Notes: generated from the sequence alone by a model not told the origin. A stretch of 64,000 nucleotides of DNA from Dysidea avara (GCF_963678975.1 NC_089280.1:18901863-18965862); one strand, 5' to 3'; shown: positions 42,966 through 55,492, counted from the stretch's first letter. Translations and numbers: made by a program.

Positions 42966-44227
42966 TGATAAATATTATATCATCGCCTCCCAATTATATA
43001 TCGACTGTTGCAATACACATATGATCAGTGAACATGGTTAAGCCACTCCATTTGTTTTTCTATTATAAACAAAACTAATTCTTATTTGCTTATAGTAGAT
43101 TTCTTCAACTGTATGTTTATGGCTAACTATACTATGGCTAACTTTACAGATACTTAGGACATCTAAAGAACATTAGTCAAAATTTCTGCACATGGAGAGT
43201 CTCTACATGATGGAAACTATTAAGATGTTTTGTCCATGCAATGTATAAAACGTCCTAAAGTTTTTTTAGAGAGTGATGAGTATTATAGTAGTTGGGACTA
43301 TTCAAACCAAACACAAGCTCCAGGCTGGTTGTGGGTACACATCAGAACTCCTAAAATTGATTTGGAAAAAATCATGTATCTGTTTGCATGTATATGTCCA
43401 CACAAGTTCCAAGAAAACAAAGAATGGTCTATATAAAGCCAGATTTGTTCTAAGGTGTTTTTACCATACATACGTACCTCAATTGTGATGGCTAATGTGT
43501 GGGACTTTCTATGTGCTGTAAGAGTATATTACAAACCAAAGTCATGAGGTTTCATACCATAGTATACAAATCTGTGAGGTATGTAATTTTCGTGGATAAA
43601 TATATTTCAGGATTTTCACGGTCTTATTTTTGTGGATCACTCTTGATAATTTTTAAGGGTGGACAAGTGTTATTGTGAGTTCATAATTATGGTTAATATC
43701 CCACTTAAGTCTAGCGAAACATACATACTTTGTAAATACATAAAGTACATCATTTCTCAGAGCTCGATGTTTTGTGAGCATGTTATGCATGTTATGCATG
43801 ATGACATGAGATGTATATGCATGACATTGGGTGGTGTGATGTAATTATGACTATGTAAATATTTGGTGACATTATATAAACCGATGTGGGCAGTAGTGGC
43901 TAAGGTGGTAGACTATTCTTAATTGTGGCAAAAATCTGTGTCAGGACTTGAAATGTAATACACACAAGATATTATAAGATCAACTTTGTGGTCAATGTCA
44001 TAAAATTGATACATATATAGGAATGGTCAATGTACATGTAAAATATAGTGGAAAAAATTAGCTGCTATAAAGGTGTTACTTGACTATCATGAACTGGTGT
44101 GCATGGCTCCACTGGAACTTGCCATTAGTGTATATAATATTATGGTATTTACAGTTAGCTATAGTGAGTTTGTGTTGTTGTAAGTGCACGAGTTGCACCT
44201 GCTAATACAGTATTAGTATTATTAATT
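42966..44227. other. Intergenic, no gene recognised
   Basis: Sequence downstream of the PTGES2 stop. No coding support and no clear canonical polyadenylation signal. A short direct repeat (GTTATGCATGTTATGCATG) is at about 43781. Confidence 0.45.
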
Positions 44228-44690
44228 ACCGGTAAAGGCACTGCCTGTGTACCGGGTCAACACAAAATTTGTACAATCATAAGATGGCTATACAAAAATA
44301 AATCTTGAATTAGCTAAGTGAGAATCTAACAATGATTTAAAACAATTAATTGAACTAGCATTTACAACGTAGTCAGGTAAGCCATTCCAGTCATTGAGAA
44401 TCCTATTAAAAAAAATAATCTACATTTTAATCTTGAAAATGAAATAACTTAAATTGATGTCCCCTTGTGATGGTATTAGTGTAAGTGAAGAAGTTGTGAA
44501 AGTCTGAACTAAAATAATTGTTTAGAATTTTGTAAGATCACCTCTTAGTCGTCGATGAGCTAAGGATGGCAATTGTAGTAAGGATAATCTTTCAGAGTAG
44601 GATTTATCAACCAGTGTTGGTAACAAACGACGGGTAGCTCTTCGTTGGACTTTTTCAATCTTTATATCCTGTTTTGAAAAGAATTACAGT
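44228..44690 (-). mobile_element. LINE 3' end fragment
   Basis: On the minus strand it reads KIEKVQRRATRRLLPTLVDK, then YSERLSLLQLPSLAHRRLRG. This is the C-terminal region of a non-LTR reverse transcriptase (RRATR-LP-Y-RL-L-LP-L-RR-RGDL), followed by its 3' UTR. It is heavily 5'-truncated. Part of it is repeated in inverse orientation at 44804-44877. Confidence 0.7.
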
Positions 44691-44877
44691 GTAAAAACCA
44701 TTAACTAGCGCTTATTAGTTGAGCTCTTTCCTTTACCAAACATTGCTATGGCTTCACACAATGCTGCCTTGGCAAATTTTATAACCGTGACAGTGATTAG
44801 CATCTTTTCAAAACAGGATATAAAGATTGAGAAGAGCTACCCGTTTGTTACCAACACTGGTTGATAAATCCTACTCT
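44593..44877. repeat. Inverted duplication of the LINE tail
   Basis: Arm 44593-44681 and arm 44804-44877 are inverted copies (CTTTTCAAAACAGGATATAA versus its complement; ACCAACACTGGTTGATAAAT likewise). The spacer is about 120 bp. The right arm has lost about 15 bp. Confidence 0.8.
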
Positions 44878-44878
44878 G

Positions 44879-45028
44879 TCGTCATAATATATCCGGAAAC
44901 CCGGCATTAACATTCCGCTCACATGCTATACTATACGGCAAAATTACTGTTAGTAACAGTAATTTTGCCGTATAGTATAGCATGTGCGCGGAATGTTAAT
45001 GCCGGGTTTCCGGATTATATTATGACGA
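44879..45028. mobile_element. Near-perfect 150-bp hairpin MITE upstream of the amine oxidase
   Basis: Two 75-bp arms are almost exact inverted copies: TCGTCATAATATATCCGGAA on the left, and the complement of TCGTCATAATATAATCCGGA on the right. They meet at about 44953 with no spacer. The few mismatches suggest a young element. Its right edge lies 185 bp before the amine oxidase start codon. Confidence 0.88.
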
Positions 45029-45213
45029 AAGCGTTACTCAGTGTAATAATCAGGGTCCTACTCGGTTCCGGTTTAAAGCAGGTTGACTAGGTAGTTACAG
45101 GCTGAACTTTGTCTAGAGATGATTAAGTCGACAGCGTAAGCCTGACTATACTAAATATTCGTAGTACCTCGCAGCCAATCGACGAGATCTTCACTTCGTT
45201 CCTGATCGAGTTC

Positions 45214-46674
45214 TTGATCCCCATGAGTACCAGTTGTAGCGAGACCGGATTAACGAAGAGAGTAATCATCGTTGGTGCTGGAATAGCTGGCATCGCTGCT
45301 GCGAGGGAAATTTGTAAAGACGATCGATTCAATGTCGTTATTCTAGAGGCTTCAAATAGAGCCGGTGGGCGAATGTTTACTAGAAAAATAGACAATACTC
45401 CGGTAGAATTCGGAGCCACATTCATTCATGGCGCTGGAGAGCACAACGTTATCTACCAGCTGGCCAAACACTATGGCATGATATCCGATGACAGGAGAGA
45501 AAATCCGGAGATGTGGGACAAATCAACTCTTTCTGCTGTTCTGACTAATGGAGAGGCAATATCCAGTGAAGTTGTAATGAAATATTGGAACATGTTCTCT
45601 AACTTAGCTGATGATATTGAAGGCACCAATAACTCTTCCACCTGGGCTAGTATGTACAATGACTTGTACAGCTACTTGGTTGCTGAATTCACAAAACGTT
45701 CCTCTGGTGATGCTTTGGATGTAGCGAAGACTCCCCCTTATGTGAAGAGCATGTTTGATACATTTGTTAACTGGCTGACAATATCAGAAGGTGGGAACCA
45801 TTGCAGAGGTATTGGCATCAATGGAAGCTACCGTAGCTTGCCTGGAGATCGTGAGGTCAGATTTGAAAACATCTACTCTTATGGCTACTTGATACAAAAA
45901 TTGGTGGACACTCTACCCGATTGTATCCACTGCAACACAGAGGTGTTAAGCATTAATACAGAAAACAATCCTGCATTGATCACATGTAAAAATGGATGCC
46001 AGTATGAAGCTGATCATGTGATCGTCACTGTTCCACTTGGTGTGCTAAAGAAACGTTGTCTGGATGAGAACTTGTCACCAAACGAACAATCATTGTTCAT
46101 ACCTGCATTACCTGCTGAGAAACAAATAGCCATTCGAAGTATTGGCTTTGCCCAAGTTGGAAAAGTTGTACTGCAGTTTGACCAGGAGATCACCAGTAAA
46201 TACAGTCTACTTCCACTAATGATCTTATGGCGCCCAGATGACAAACATGATCCAGTAATAAACAAGAAATTTCCTTGGGCAAATGAACTGTTTCTGCTGG
46301 AAAGGATTCAAAACTCCAATCTGTATGAGTCGTGGGTAACTGGAAGTGCTGTGGCTTGTGTTGAGCAGGCCAGCAAGGAAGAGATTATAGAAGCATTTAC
46401 TTACATTCTCAGCAAAGTGTTCAAACATCATATTCCCAAGATAGTGGATGTTCACATGCACAAATGGCAGTCAGATCCTTTATTCAATGGTTGTTACACT
46501 GTACACCTTGCTGATGTAAACACATCGGCTAATATAACAAAATTGAGAGAGCCACTAAACAACAATCAGGTACTGTTTGCTGGAGAAGCTACCACTGAAG
46601 AGTACTACTCTACAGTTCATGGTGCTTATTTGACTGGAATCCGAGAGGCAAAACGATTAATGGAATTTGTATAA
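45214..46674 (+). CDS. Flavin polyamine/spermine oxidase-like protein, single exon
   Basis: Intact 486-residue member of the FAD amine oxidase family. The N-terminal dinucleotide fold is VIIVGAGIAGIAAAREI (17-33), followed by EASNRAGGRM and the substrate/flavin motif EFGATFIHG (65-73). The conserved lysine of polyamine oxidases is K317 (QVGKVVLQF). The C-terminal flavin motif is LFAGEATTEEYYSTVHG. Polyamine oxidases convert spermine, spermidine or their acetyl forms to shorter amines, an aminoaldehyde and hydrogen peroxide. I cannot separate spermine oxidase from acetylpolyamine oxidase by eye. The start could be M1 or M4. It has no introns, unlike vertebrate relatives. There is no signal peptide, so a cytosolic location is likely. 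A truncated copy lies at 58240-58552. Confidence 0.88.
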   Translation: MIPMSTSCSETGLTKRVIIVGAGIAGIAAAREICKDDRFNVVILEASNRAGGRMFTRKIDNTPVEFGATFIHGAGEHNVIYQLAKHYGMISDDRRENPEMWDKSTLSAVLTNGEAISSEVVMKYWNMFSNLADDIEGTNNSSTWASMYNDLYSYLVAEFTKRSSGDALDVAKTPPYVKSMFDTFVNWLTISEGGNHCRGIGINGSYRSLPGDREVRFENIYSYGYLIQKLVDTLPDCIHCNTEVLSINTENNPALITCKNGCQYEADHVIVTVPLGVLKKRCLDENLSPNEQSLFIPALPAEKQIAIRSIGFAQVGKVVLQFDQEITSKYSLLPLMILWRPDDKHDPVINKKFPWANELFLLERIQNSNLYESWVTGSAVACVEQASKEEIIEAFTYILSKVFKHHIPKIVDVHMHKWQSDPLFNGCYTVHLADVNTSANITKLREPLNNNQVLFAGEATTEEYYSTVHGAYLTGIREAKRLMEFV

Positions 46675-49139
46675 CATAACTATGTTATCTGAATTTTTAC
46701 TATATACATGTGCTATTAATACTGTTAGTGTTATTATATATATATATATTTATATAATCATACGTAATAGTGTATATTGTGTTGTTTATTTTATTTTTGT
46801 ATATCATTCTTCTTAACCATTTAAATACTTGCAGTATCTTCTCTACACTACTCAATTAATGGCCACTACACAAATGGCATAATTATAGTATGTCTACAAC
46901 TCTGCTTTGGTCAATGCACTTGTACAAGGGTGTCAGCGTAAAAGTGGTAAGACTCAGCCTTAATGCTGTCAAAGGCAACTAGTCTCTAACCTGACACTAG
47001 ATCAGAACCTGGAGAAAAAGCATGCAGTGATGTCGATGGGGAGACCCTGAAGGCTTTTACTGTTGACTGATGACTTGGCCAGTTAATTCACTACACTCAA
47101 TTAATACATTATACACACACACACACATATAGAATTGCTCATGCATGCATGGCTGAAAATCTATCACAATTACATGTGTATATCATCGTATGTAAATAAT
47201 TATTTTGGTGACCATAATAAATTATTATGCATAAATGTTTGTGACGTGCCATATAGAGGTAAACTTTGGCGAATAACAAGCTAAATGGCATTTGGCGAAA
47301 TAAACTTGGTGTATTCAAGCTCAATGTTTATGTTAATCTCGGGCATCATGAATAATTGGTGGGTTAAACTTTGGCATATTTGTAGCAAATCACCAAATTC
47401 ACCAAAGTTTTCTCTCACCATGCAAAGCTTCCCTGTATATGGTAAACAAACACAGGAAAACTTCCGTGCTTTTGACTTGAAAACTAAAATTAAACTGTGA
47501 GGAAGACAACCGACAACATTGCATCCATCATTATATGTACATAGCATGCAAATCTTGGAGTTAATTAAGAGGTAGCTACTTTTCATTGCATACCCGGTAG
47601 TGTATATAGTGTATGGTATAGTGATTGTTACTGGCTGGGCTAGCTATATTAAGCACCATTCATAGTTATGTATAGGGTTACTTAGAATCTGATAAGGTGA
47701 AAACTTCCTGTAAATTATAAACATGTGTTCAGTGTTTCCAATATTCATGTTGCTATATGGCTACATGCACAATGTCTGTTATGAACAACTTGCTATGCCT
47801 AGCTAGTGCCAAATTACAGTAGGCCATTGTATATTTACTGAATTTAAATATGGATGAGCAGATAAGGGAATCTGCTTACAATGTTGTCAATCTCTACTCA
47901 GTTTAAATCTGTGGTCTAGAATCACACTTAAACACATGTCTTGAGTTTGTGAGTTATCACATAATGTAAATTTAATGTAATTAACATTTGATACTATTAA
48001 CTGCAGGTGATATCCACACATAGTTTTATGATGCTTTGATAAATTAAAGCTATAGATTAAAAATCAGAGATCTCTACATATGTACACAAATGCAGTATTC
48101 ATGTCATTTAGCTATGTCCTGTAGGTACAATGATTTTAAAATTATGGTTGATTTGCTAAACTGTATATTGGGTTTAACCCTATACGTATATATGTTGTCC
48201 TTATGACCACTTTGCTATCTCATTGATGCTTTAATTTGTGGCCCAAAAAAATGATGCTTTGTGAGGTTTTTAATGAATAATGTTTCTGGTGTATTATTGT
48301 GTACATTGTTTGTAATGATACACATAACTATAGTGGATCTCTAAGAAACTGATATACTCAAGAGTTAAGTTAAAGTGACTTCAAAGTACTTTAAATGGTT
48401 GTAACATGTGTACTCGTGATCTACCTGATATGTCTACCCTCAGCTGCAGCCTTTGTGTGGGCCTGTGGCCCTCGGGCTTCGGCTAGATAGGCAGACCACT
48501 CATTCCCATGTTACAACTATTAAATGTGACATTTGTTGTTTCACTGATAGACTCCTTGTCTGACTAAAACACATGCCTGCATAAAAGTAGGAGCTAGGAT
48601 GTGTTCACATGATATGTACGTAGCTTAAAATGAGTATCACAAATATTTGCAGTAATACTTGTGTAAATGCACCAATTGCAATGCTGGTCTGAATCAGTTC
48701 CAGGGTTATTCAGCTGCAGGCACCGTTGGGGTATGTAGAGTTGAATACCATGGAAGCTAGCTATTCTTTAACTGGTAGTGGGTACTCCAGAACTATAAAT
48801 AATATGAACCACATTTGAAAGAAGCTGTAGATAACATTAGTACAGTAGAATGGGTATAATTAACAAATGCAATTTATTTAAGTAATGACAAACCAACAAG
48901 AAACTAGTTCATTAAGAAAGCTGGCTTAAAACATTCATTCCTCTGTTTGTAATTTGGAATTTATAGATGTTTTATGTGACCTATATAAAATTACAAGAGC
49001 AAGTTTCATCAAAGCACATGCATGTATAGCTGTGTTTTACTAATCCTGCCATAAGGTGGAAATCCCTTTCTAGATATAATTCAAAACCTGTAAAATTTAC
49101 TAAACCATGGCACCTCCCTTTATTACATTGGAATCAGGT
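46675..49139. other. Intergenic, no gene recognised
   Basis: AT-rich, with short TA and CA runs (about 46736-46752, 47113-47127). TTTGGCGAAT-like words near 47268-47400 resemble those near 9385 and may mark another old repeat. No coding support. Confidence 0.45.
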
Positions 49140-49760
49140 GGGTCAGTTGCCATAATTTATTTTGACTTTCAAAAAGTTTTTGATTGAGTTCCTCACCTGA
49201 TTTAAAGTTTCAGTGCATATCTCTAGTATTGTTCATAAGGCTAATGTTCTAACTGCATCTTAAAGAGATCATTTGAGTGTCTTGACTGTACCATATGCAT
49301 GCTTTGAATATTATATACCAGTATAGTCTGTCCTCACCTAGACTATGCCTCCGTGATTTGGAACCCTTACCAGTTGGGTGATATACGTCTGATAGAGCAG
49401 GTACAGAGACGAGCAACACGACCAGTTGTGCAACTCAAGAATGCCCCATATAGTGAAAAGAAGTTGAGCTGCTTCTTAATCTACCAAGATTGTTGTACAG
49501 AAGACACAGAATGGACATGATAATGGTGGCATGAGTGGTGTCCTTTTGAGAATTTCTTTACCATCAATAACTGTATATCTACAAGAAACAATGACTTTAA
49601 ACTATATAAACAGTATATAGTCCTCTCAACACCAGGAAATATATAGCTATTCTCAAAGAGTGGTCAATGATTAGAACAGCCTCCCAAGAGATGCAGTACA
49701 GTCACCAAATGTTTTTCTATTTAAGAAAAAACTCAATTTGGCAACATCTTTGTTTTGGTT
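49140..49760 (+). pseudogene. Degenerate LINE reverse transcriptase C-terminus
   Basis: Plus-strand fragments read YFDFQKVFD near 49160, then RPHLDYASVIWNPYQLGDIR, IEQVQRRATR and YSEKKLSCF near 49330-49470. These are the ends of a CR1-like reverse transcriptase, with stops and frameshifts. Confidence 0.65.
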
Positions 49761-52415
49761 TTCTGTAAATTAGGAGTTGGTATATAAGACAATTGTCTTT
49801 ATCATTTGCACAATGTTTTACCAAAAATAATTAGCATGTAACAACAAGGGTATAGTCTAAATCCAGAGTCCACTGCAACAGCCTATTTGTCAGACAAATA
49901 ATTATTATGTATGACCATTATTATATGGCCAACCATATAGGATGCTGCCTGACAACTTTTTATAAGGATCTAGCCTAAGGTTATATCTAAAGTAAAGCAT
50001 TGCTTTCTTGATTATCCATGATCTGATTATCTGAACATTACTTATAGTATGCAGAAATGACTTCTATTAGAGTATTAATTTTTGTCAAAGGTATGAATTC
50101 CATTAGAGTGTACAGGGCTCTCTGTATATAAATAAATGGGCTTCAATCACCCAACCATTTTGATTATCTGAACACATGTGGTACCAAGGTGGTCGGATAA
50201 CTGAGGAACACTGTATATATAGCCCAAAGCTTTGACAAGTGCAAGTTCTTTATTCATTTACATTAACAAACAAACCATACGTATGTAAAGCAATGCTGAA
50301 TAGAGGTGTAGCCAGAACCCGGGCCCAGGCCCGAGCATCAATAATTGTACGCTATAATAAACATCAAGATACTCTAACAGCATATTAATAATTATACTGT
50401 GCTGAAATCACTCTCAGATTCAATTTCAGGGGGGGGGGGGGGATGTCCCCAGACCCCCTAGGTTGGCATACTTCGCACGCTATATAAGGTATGTCTTTCC
50501 TATATTGACTATAAAATAACCACTAAGCTCTGGGCCACCCCTGGCATCACCAAAAGCCTGGCTATATATGCCCCTAAATGCTGCAGCTGACATTAATTAA
50601 GTTACTTTTTCACGGTTTTCTACTAGCTATATATAATTATAGAGATGAATAAGGTATCACCATACATGTAATTAACACATTAGTGCAGCATCATGTATCC
50701 TAATAAAGCTGCACTACACCATATCATAGTGAAGGCCTCTAACCTAGCTGTAGTATAGCATAGTAACACACCAGCTACAAATAAAAACAATAAATACGTA
50801 CTATTACATACTCACTGTTTACTACTTTTTAGGCTTCCTAAACACTTTCTCCTATGGTTTCGATTCAGACTAAATTCATGCATTTGGTTGAGTAGCACAG
50901 CAGAAATGCTCGTGGATGATTTGAGGTCAATGGTATGATATTACACCAGGAGCTGCATGGGTATATAATAGCTATATAGGATTATAAATATAATATTTTA
51001 AAATTATAATTTTATCAGGATTTTAGGCATCGTTCTGACCCCAGGCTTGCAGGTCCCTACAGTGGGGTAACACTTCCAATGATCAGTACATGTTCAGCTG
51101 CATTGTTAGTTTCAGTGTTGTTGACAAGGGGTATAAGCCATGGCCATGCATTTCAGATGCATTCATGCATGGTTCACAAAACACTCACTCAATATAATAG
51201 CTGAGTGAACCAAGACAGTAGAAATTACACTCCGTATAAAGGTAATTAACACAGACACAATGAGTTCTGTTAAGGTTACAGAATACCTGCATGCAGCCAG
51301 TAGACATGCACATGTAAACTTTTTAACGTTAGCTGTAAATCCAAGTGGGTGTTTCTTTGTGAGAAGCATGTCAATGATACTAAGTTAATTATTGTATTGT
51401 TGTAGGTGGCTGTGAACAAGTGCAGCATACACTGATGCTGTTCACATCTGAAATATCGTATAGCAATTATTATGTGATTGCATGCATGCATGGTTATTAT
51501 GTGTGTGCTGGGTAACAAGCCTTAAATAATCATCTAGCTATCATTCAGCCCAATTTTCCAGTATGATTGGTATTCTATAATATTTATCACGTCAAAATCA
51601 ACAGAAACAACCGACATACAATTACCAAGTGATAGTTCTTGACTTGCATTGTCATGTATTAAGAGAATCAAAATTTCCATACTTGCTGTGGCTGCACTAT
51701 GAAAAATTTTGCTGACTGATTTCTAAACTTCCTAACACTTTCAACATACTAAATCTAGGGGGTCTGGTGCAGAGTCATGGTACTGATGGAGTAGGTCAAA
51801 GAGTATAGGGGGTACATGGGGAAATGTAAAGTGTGAATCATACAACAGACATGAATGCCAGGCCATTTTGGGATGTGTGCCTCCCAGGAAAATTTTTTTG
51901 ACATTGAACAGTAGCTATATAGCTAATGATAAAATAAAATAATGAAATATTTTAAAAATTAAAGAAATAAAGAAAGAAAGAGTACAGTAGATTATTGTAA
52001 ATTAATAGCTATAGTTACCCTGAGATAGGATATTTTTCTGTGACTGTTCCAGTATGGTGGCTGCATGTTGACTGTTTGAATGATAAAAGTATCCCGATCT
52101 GAACGTTTGTAGCTAGCTACCTCAGCTGCAGTTTGTAAATCAATTCTAGAAATTCTCAGTGCTGAACTAATTGCTCGATAACTAGTTAGCTATATGCGTG
52201 CCTTGACCACTTTCTAGACCCTCCTCCCTGCATGGATCCGCCCCTGTGATAGCTATATCAGGTGGTGACATTAATTACTCCTCATGTACTGAGACATCTA
52301 AGGTGTATAAGATGCAAGCTTTTGATTTAAGAAAGTGCTTATTTTCGCTGTTCCGTCTCTTGATTCTGTTCTGTAGCTAAGACGCGGGCGGAATTCCGTA
52401 ATTCCACGTTTTGCC
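49761..52415. other. Intergenic, transposon debris, no gene recognised
   Basis: At about 50015-50213 are words typical of Tigger-like ends (GATTATCTGAACA, CGGATAACTGAGGAACACTG). A run of about 14 G lies near 50430. An AAAGAAATAAAGAAAG purine stretch is near 51960. No coding region has support. Confidence 0.4.
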
Positions 52416-52421
52416 TATATA
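52416..52421 (+). promoter_or_regulatory. Possible TATA box of the chitobiase gene
   Basis: TATATA in the context CCTATATAGCC, 70 bp before the start codon. It is framed by GC-rich inverse words GACGCGGGCGG (52381) and CCACGCCCGCG (about 52423). A promoter role is inferred. Confidence 0.4.
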
Positions 52422-52490
52422 GCCACGCCCGCGACGTTTAGACTTATACGGTAAACTGGTAAAGGTCCTTTTAGAGATCATCACTTCAAC

Positions 52491-53510
52491 TTGGTAGACA
52501 TGGATTCCGTTAAACCGATAAGCATATTTTTAATCCTGGTTATGTCATTGTTTTGTATCGATCCAGCAAGTTGCGCATTGGTAGCTTTCAGCGGGGCAGG
52601 CTGCAAGGGCTATGAAACATGGAATTGGACAGCCATCACCCACCTGAGTTTCTGGACCGCACCCCCGGACAGTGTGAGGGCCGTGGCGAGGCAACACGGC
52701 GTGCGACTTTTTCAGGATGCTCATCTACCCGACAAAAGCACGTGGACAAGCAGCTCATCCCGGAAACAGTTTGCCCAAGAGAAGGTGCAACAGGTGAAGA
52801 CAACCAAACTAGATGGAGTGTTTTTTGACTATGAGGGCAACCACCTCAGTTCCGACGAAAAAAAAGGCTACACTGAACTGGCTAAAGAAGTCACAGCAGC
52901 CCTCAAGCCATACAATGCTAGTTTGTTTGTTTGTGTTGGTGGTCGGCCCACTTACGAGCTGCGTGACTATGATTACAAAGGTCTGTCGGAAAATTCTGAG
53001 TTTCTCTTTATCATGGGATATGATATGAACTTTTGGGATGATTACACATGTGTGACACATCAAACATGCTCACCAGCTGAAGCACCAACCAAGGATATCA
53101 AAGCTGGCATAGAACAGTATCTACAAGATGTATCTGGTGACAAGCTGGTGCTTGGGTTGCCATGGTATGGGATGAACTATGAAAAGGTTGTTGGTGTACT
53201 TTATCAGATGAATCAGATTGACTACAGTGATGTTTTGGGTGTTTTTGATGATGACAAAATCAGCCATAAATCCTACGATGATGGTTCTGACACTTGGATA
53301 GCTGAATGCAAAAATACGTGCGTTGACAAGAGCAAGGGAAACGTTATATGGTATGATGACGCTAAGTCTCTAACTCCCAAGTACAAGCTTGCTAGGGACC
53401 ACAAACTGCATGGTGTAGGCATGTGGAAAGCAGACAGCCTTCCTACAAGTGCTTCACATTCCGAGGAATGTAAAGATATGTGGAAAGCCATTTCACTGTG
53501 GGATGTCTAA
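52491..53510 (+). CDS. CTBS: Di-N-acetylchitobiase-like GH18 glycosidase, single exon
   Basis: 339 residues, intact. Di-N-acetylchitobiase is a lysosomal GH18 enzyme that splits the core GlcNAc-GlcNAc of asparagine-linked glycans during glycoprotein degradation. A signal peptide covers about 1-28 (ISIFLILVMSLFCIDPASC). The GH18 catalytic strand is LDGVFFDYEGN, with D108, D113 and the proton donor E115. The remaining family signatures are FLFIMGYDMNF (substrate strand), LVLGLPWYGMNY and GVGMWKADSL near the C-terminus. N-glycosylation sites are visible (NWT, NAS). The length is slightly below human (385). The start could be M1 or M4 (52500). It is intronless. An AATAAA lies directly after the stop. 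Confidence 0.9.
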   Translation: MVDMDSVKPISIFLILVMSLFCIDPASCALVAFSGAGCKGYETWNWTAITHLSFWTAPPDSVRAVARQHGVRLFQDAHLPDKSTWTSSSSRKQFAQEKVQQVKTTKLDGVFFDYEGNHLSSDEKKGYTELAKEVTAALKPYNASLFVCVGGRPTYELRDYDYKGLSENSEFLFIMGYDMNFWDDYTCVTHQTCSPAEAPTKDIKAGIEQYLQDVSGDKLVLGLPWYGMNYEKVVGVLYQMNQIDYSDVLGVFDDDKISHKSYDDGSDTWIAECKNTCVDKSKGNVIWYDDAKSLTPKYKLARDHKLHGVGMWKADSLPTSASHSEECKDMWKAISLWDV

Positions 53511-53516
53511 AATAAA
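53511..53516 (+). promoter_or_regulatory. Polyadenylation signal AATAAA of the chitobiase gene
   Basis: The signal begins at the base after the TAA stop (53508-53510), so the 3' UTR may be very short. It is read from sequence only. Confidence 0.6.
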
Positions 53517-53667
53517 AGACTAAAATTTTCCACTGAACATGCAAATTATATTACATTTGTTGCTGCAGTAATTTATTGTTATGCTATTGGAACACCTTTG
53601 TATGCTAGTTTGATGTTGCATGCATTCCATAATTATATAGTTGGATTTAAAAACGTGCATTTTGTAT

Positions 53668-55492
53668 TGATACTATATACCCCGGTATATAATATGTTAT
53701 CTGAGTTCAATATAGCTGATAGTGAAGTGCTTAACGTTCTTCTTAATTTAGATACCACCAAAGCCATGGGACCTGATGGAATACCACCAGTTGTTTTACA
53801 AAGGTGTGCCACAGCCCTTTATCAACCTCTCTGCTATTTATTTAATTTAACTCTTCAGTTTTCATACTTGCCTAGAGACTGGAAAGTCCATAAGATTGTT
53901 CCAATTTTTAAATCAGGTGATCCCACCTCAGTGAAAAATTATCGTCCAATTTCTCTACTCAGTAATACATCTAAAGTTCTAGAACGTATCATCTACAACA
54001 AAATGGTTGATCACATTTCGGCCTACATTAACCCTGCCGGCTCAGTTTGGATTTATGCGCAATCGGTCTACTACTCAACAGCTACTTCTATTTCTACACA
54101 ATGCATTTTCTTCTCGTGACCAATTTGATGCCATCTACTTAGACATCAGTAAGGCTTTTGATTTGGTTTCCCATTCTTATCTATTGTCCAAACTTCATAA
54201 CTTTAACATTTCAGGTAGCTTGTGGCTTTGGCTTCAAGCCTACCTTAGTACCAGATTCCAGTTTGTTTCTATTAATAACTGTTATTCTGATCTTTTATCT
54301 GTTGAATCTGGAGTACCCCAGGGTAGTATTCTCGGTCCACTTCTCTTTATCATGTTTATGAATGATCTATCTAATTCTATTACTGACAGTGAGGCTTTAC
54401 TCTTTGCAGATGACACCAAATGTTTCAGGCACATTAAGACACCTCCTGGCGAACAACTGTTACAACATGACATATTGACAACCTTTTTAGCTGGAGTACA
54501 TCCTCTAATTTACATTTTAACTCATCTAAAAGCTGCCATTTATCTTTTAACCAGAAGTTTCCTACATCATATACTGTTAGTGGTAGCATAATCATTACTA
54601 AACAATCACATAAAGATCTCGGAGTTACATTAAGTGATAATCTTGAATGGAAAACTCATCATGACATTATTTTGAGTAAAGCTTATAAGACATTGGGTCT
54701 TGTATGAAGAACCTTCAGTTCATCTATACAGCTAGTACCACCACTGACTAAAGTTAAGCTATACGTATCTCTAATCAGGTCTCAGCTCATGTACTGCTCC
54801 CCTATCTGGCGTCCATATTTAGTGAAAGACATCAGTAACCTAGAACATCTTCAGAGACGAGCCACAAAGTATATTTTGAACGATTACATTTCCGACTATA
54901 AACTAGACTTCTCAAACTAGAGCTTCTCCCATTAATGTACACCTTTGAACTTTCAGACATCATGTTTTTCATCAAATCTATCAAAAATCCAACCAGTAGT
55001 TTCAGTATTTACCATTTCATCTCCTTCTCTACCAGTGCCAGATCAGGAGGCTTCAAATTACATCACAATCCTTCCACCACTAACAAGCAATGACACTTTT
55101 ACTTTGTAAGGATCTGTCGCTTATGGAATGCGCTTCCATTAATTGACATTAATCTATCTATTGACACTATCAGGAACAGAGTCAAGTCCCACTTCTGGAA
55201 TCATTTCATTCATAACTTTGACCCCCTCAATCCCCATACACTGCACTACCACTGTCCCTGTAGTCGGTGTGTTACTGATCATTTCTCGATTAACTACACA
55301 CTGTTTCAGACAATTTATCATGTGATCTTTTATTATTATTTTATAATTACTACTTTTGGCTGTAGGCACAGCCTACAGACCTTTAGTACACCATGCCGGG
55401 TGTATTGTCAATTCTTGTATCTGTGTGTGTACCTAAGCTCATGCTTGTATGTGTGTACTATAAAGCATTAATAAATAAATAAAAATAAATCC
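53668..55492 (+). mobile_element. 5'-truncated CR1/L2-like LINE
   Basis: Reverse transcriptase blocks appear in order. They are TTKAMGPDGIPP, NYRPISLLSNTSKVLERIIY, QFGFMRNRSTTQQLL, DAIYLDISKAFDLVSHSYLL, SGVPQGSILGPLLF, LLFADDTKCF, then LGVTLSDNLEWKTH and LEHLQRRATKYILND. Frameshifts near 54040, 54490 and 54600 and a stop near 54705 kill it. It ends in a short repeat tail (ATAAATAAATAAAAATAAAT, 55471-55490), typical of CR1/L2 elements. No endonuclease domain is present. It begins about 150 bp after the chitobiase poly(A) signal. Confidence 0.85.

Noticed and set aside
43880-43960. tRNA-like stretch GTGGCTAAGGTGGTAGACTA
   Set aside because: Weak A-box similarity only, no B box and no stems.
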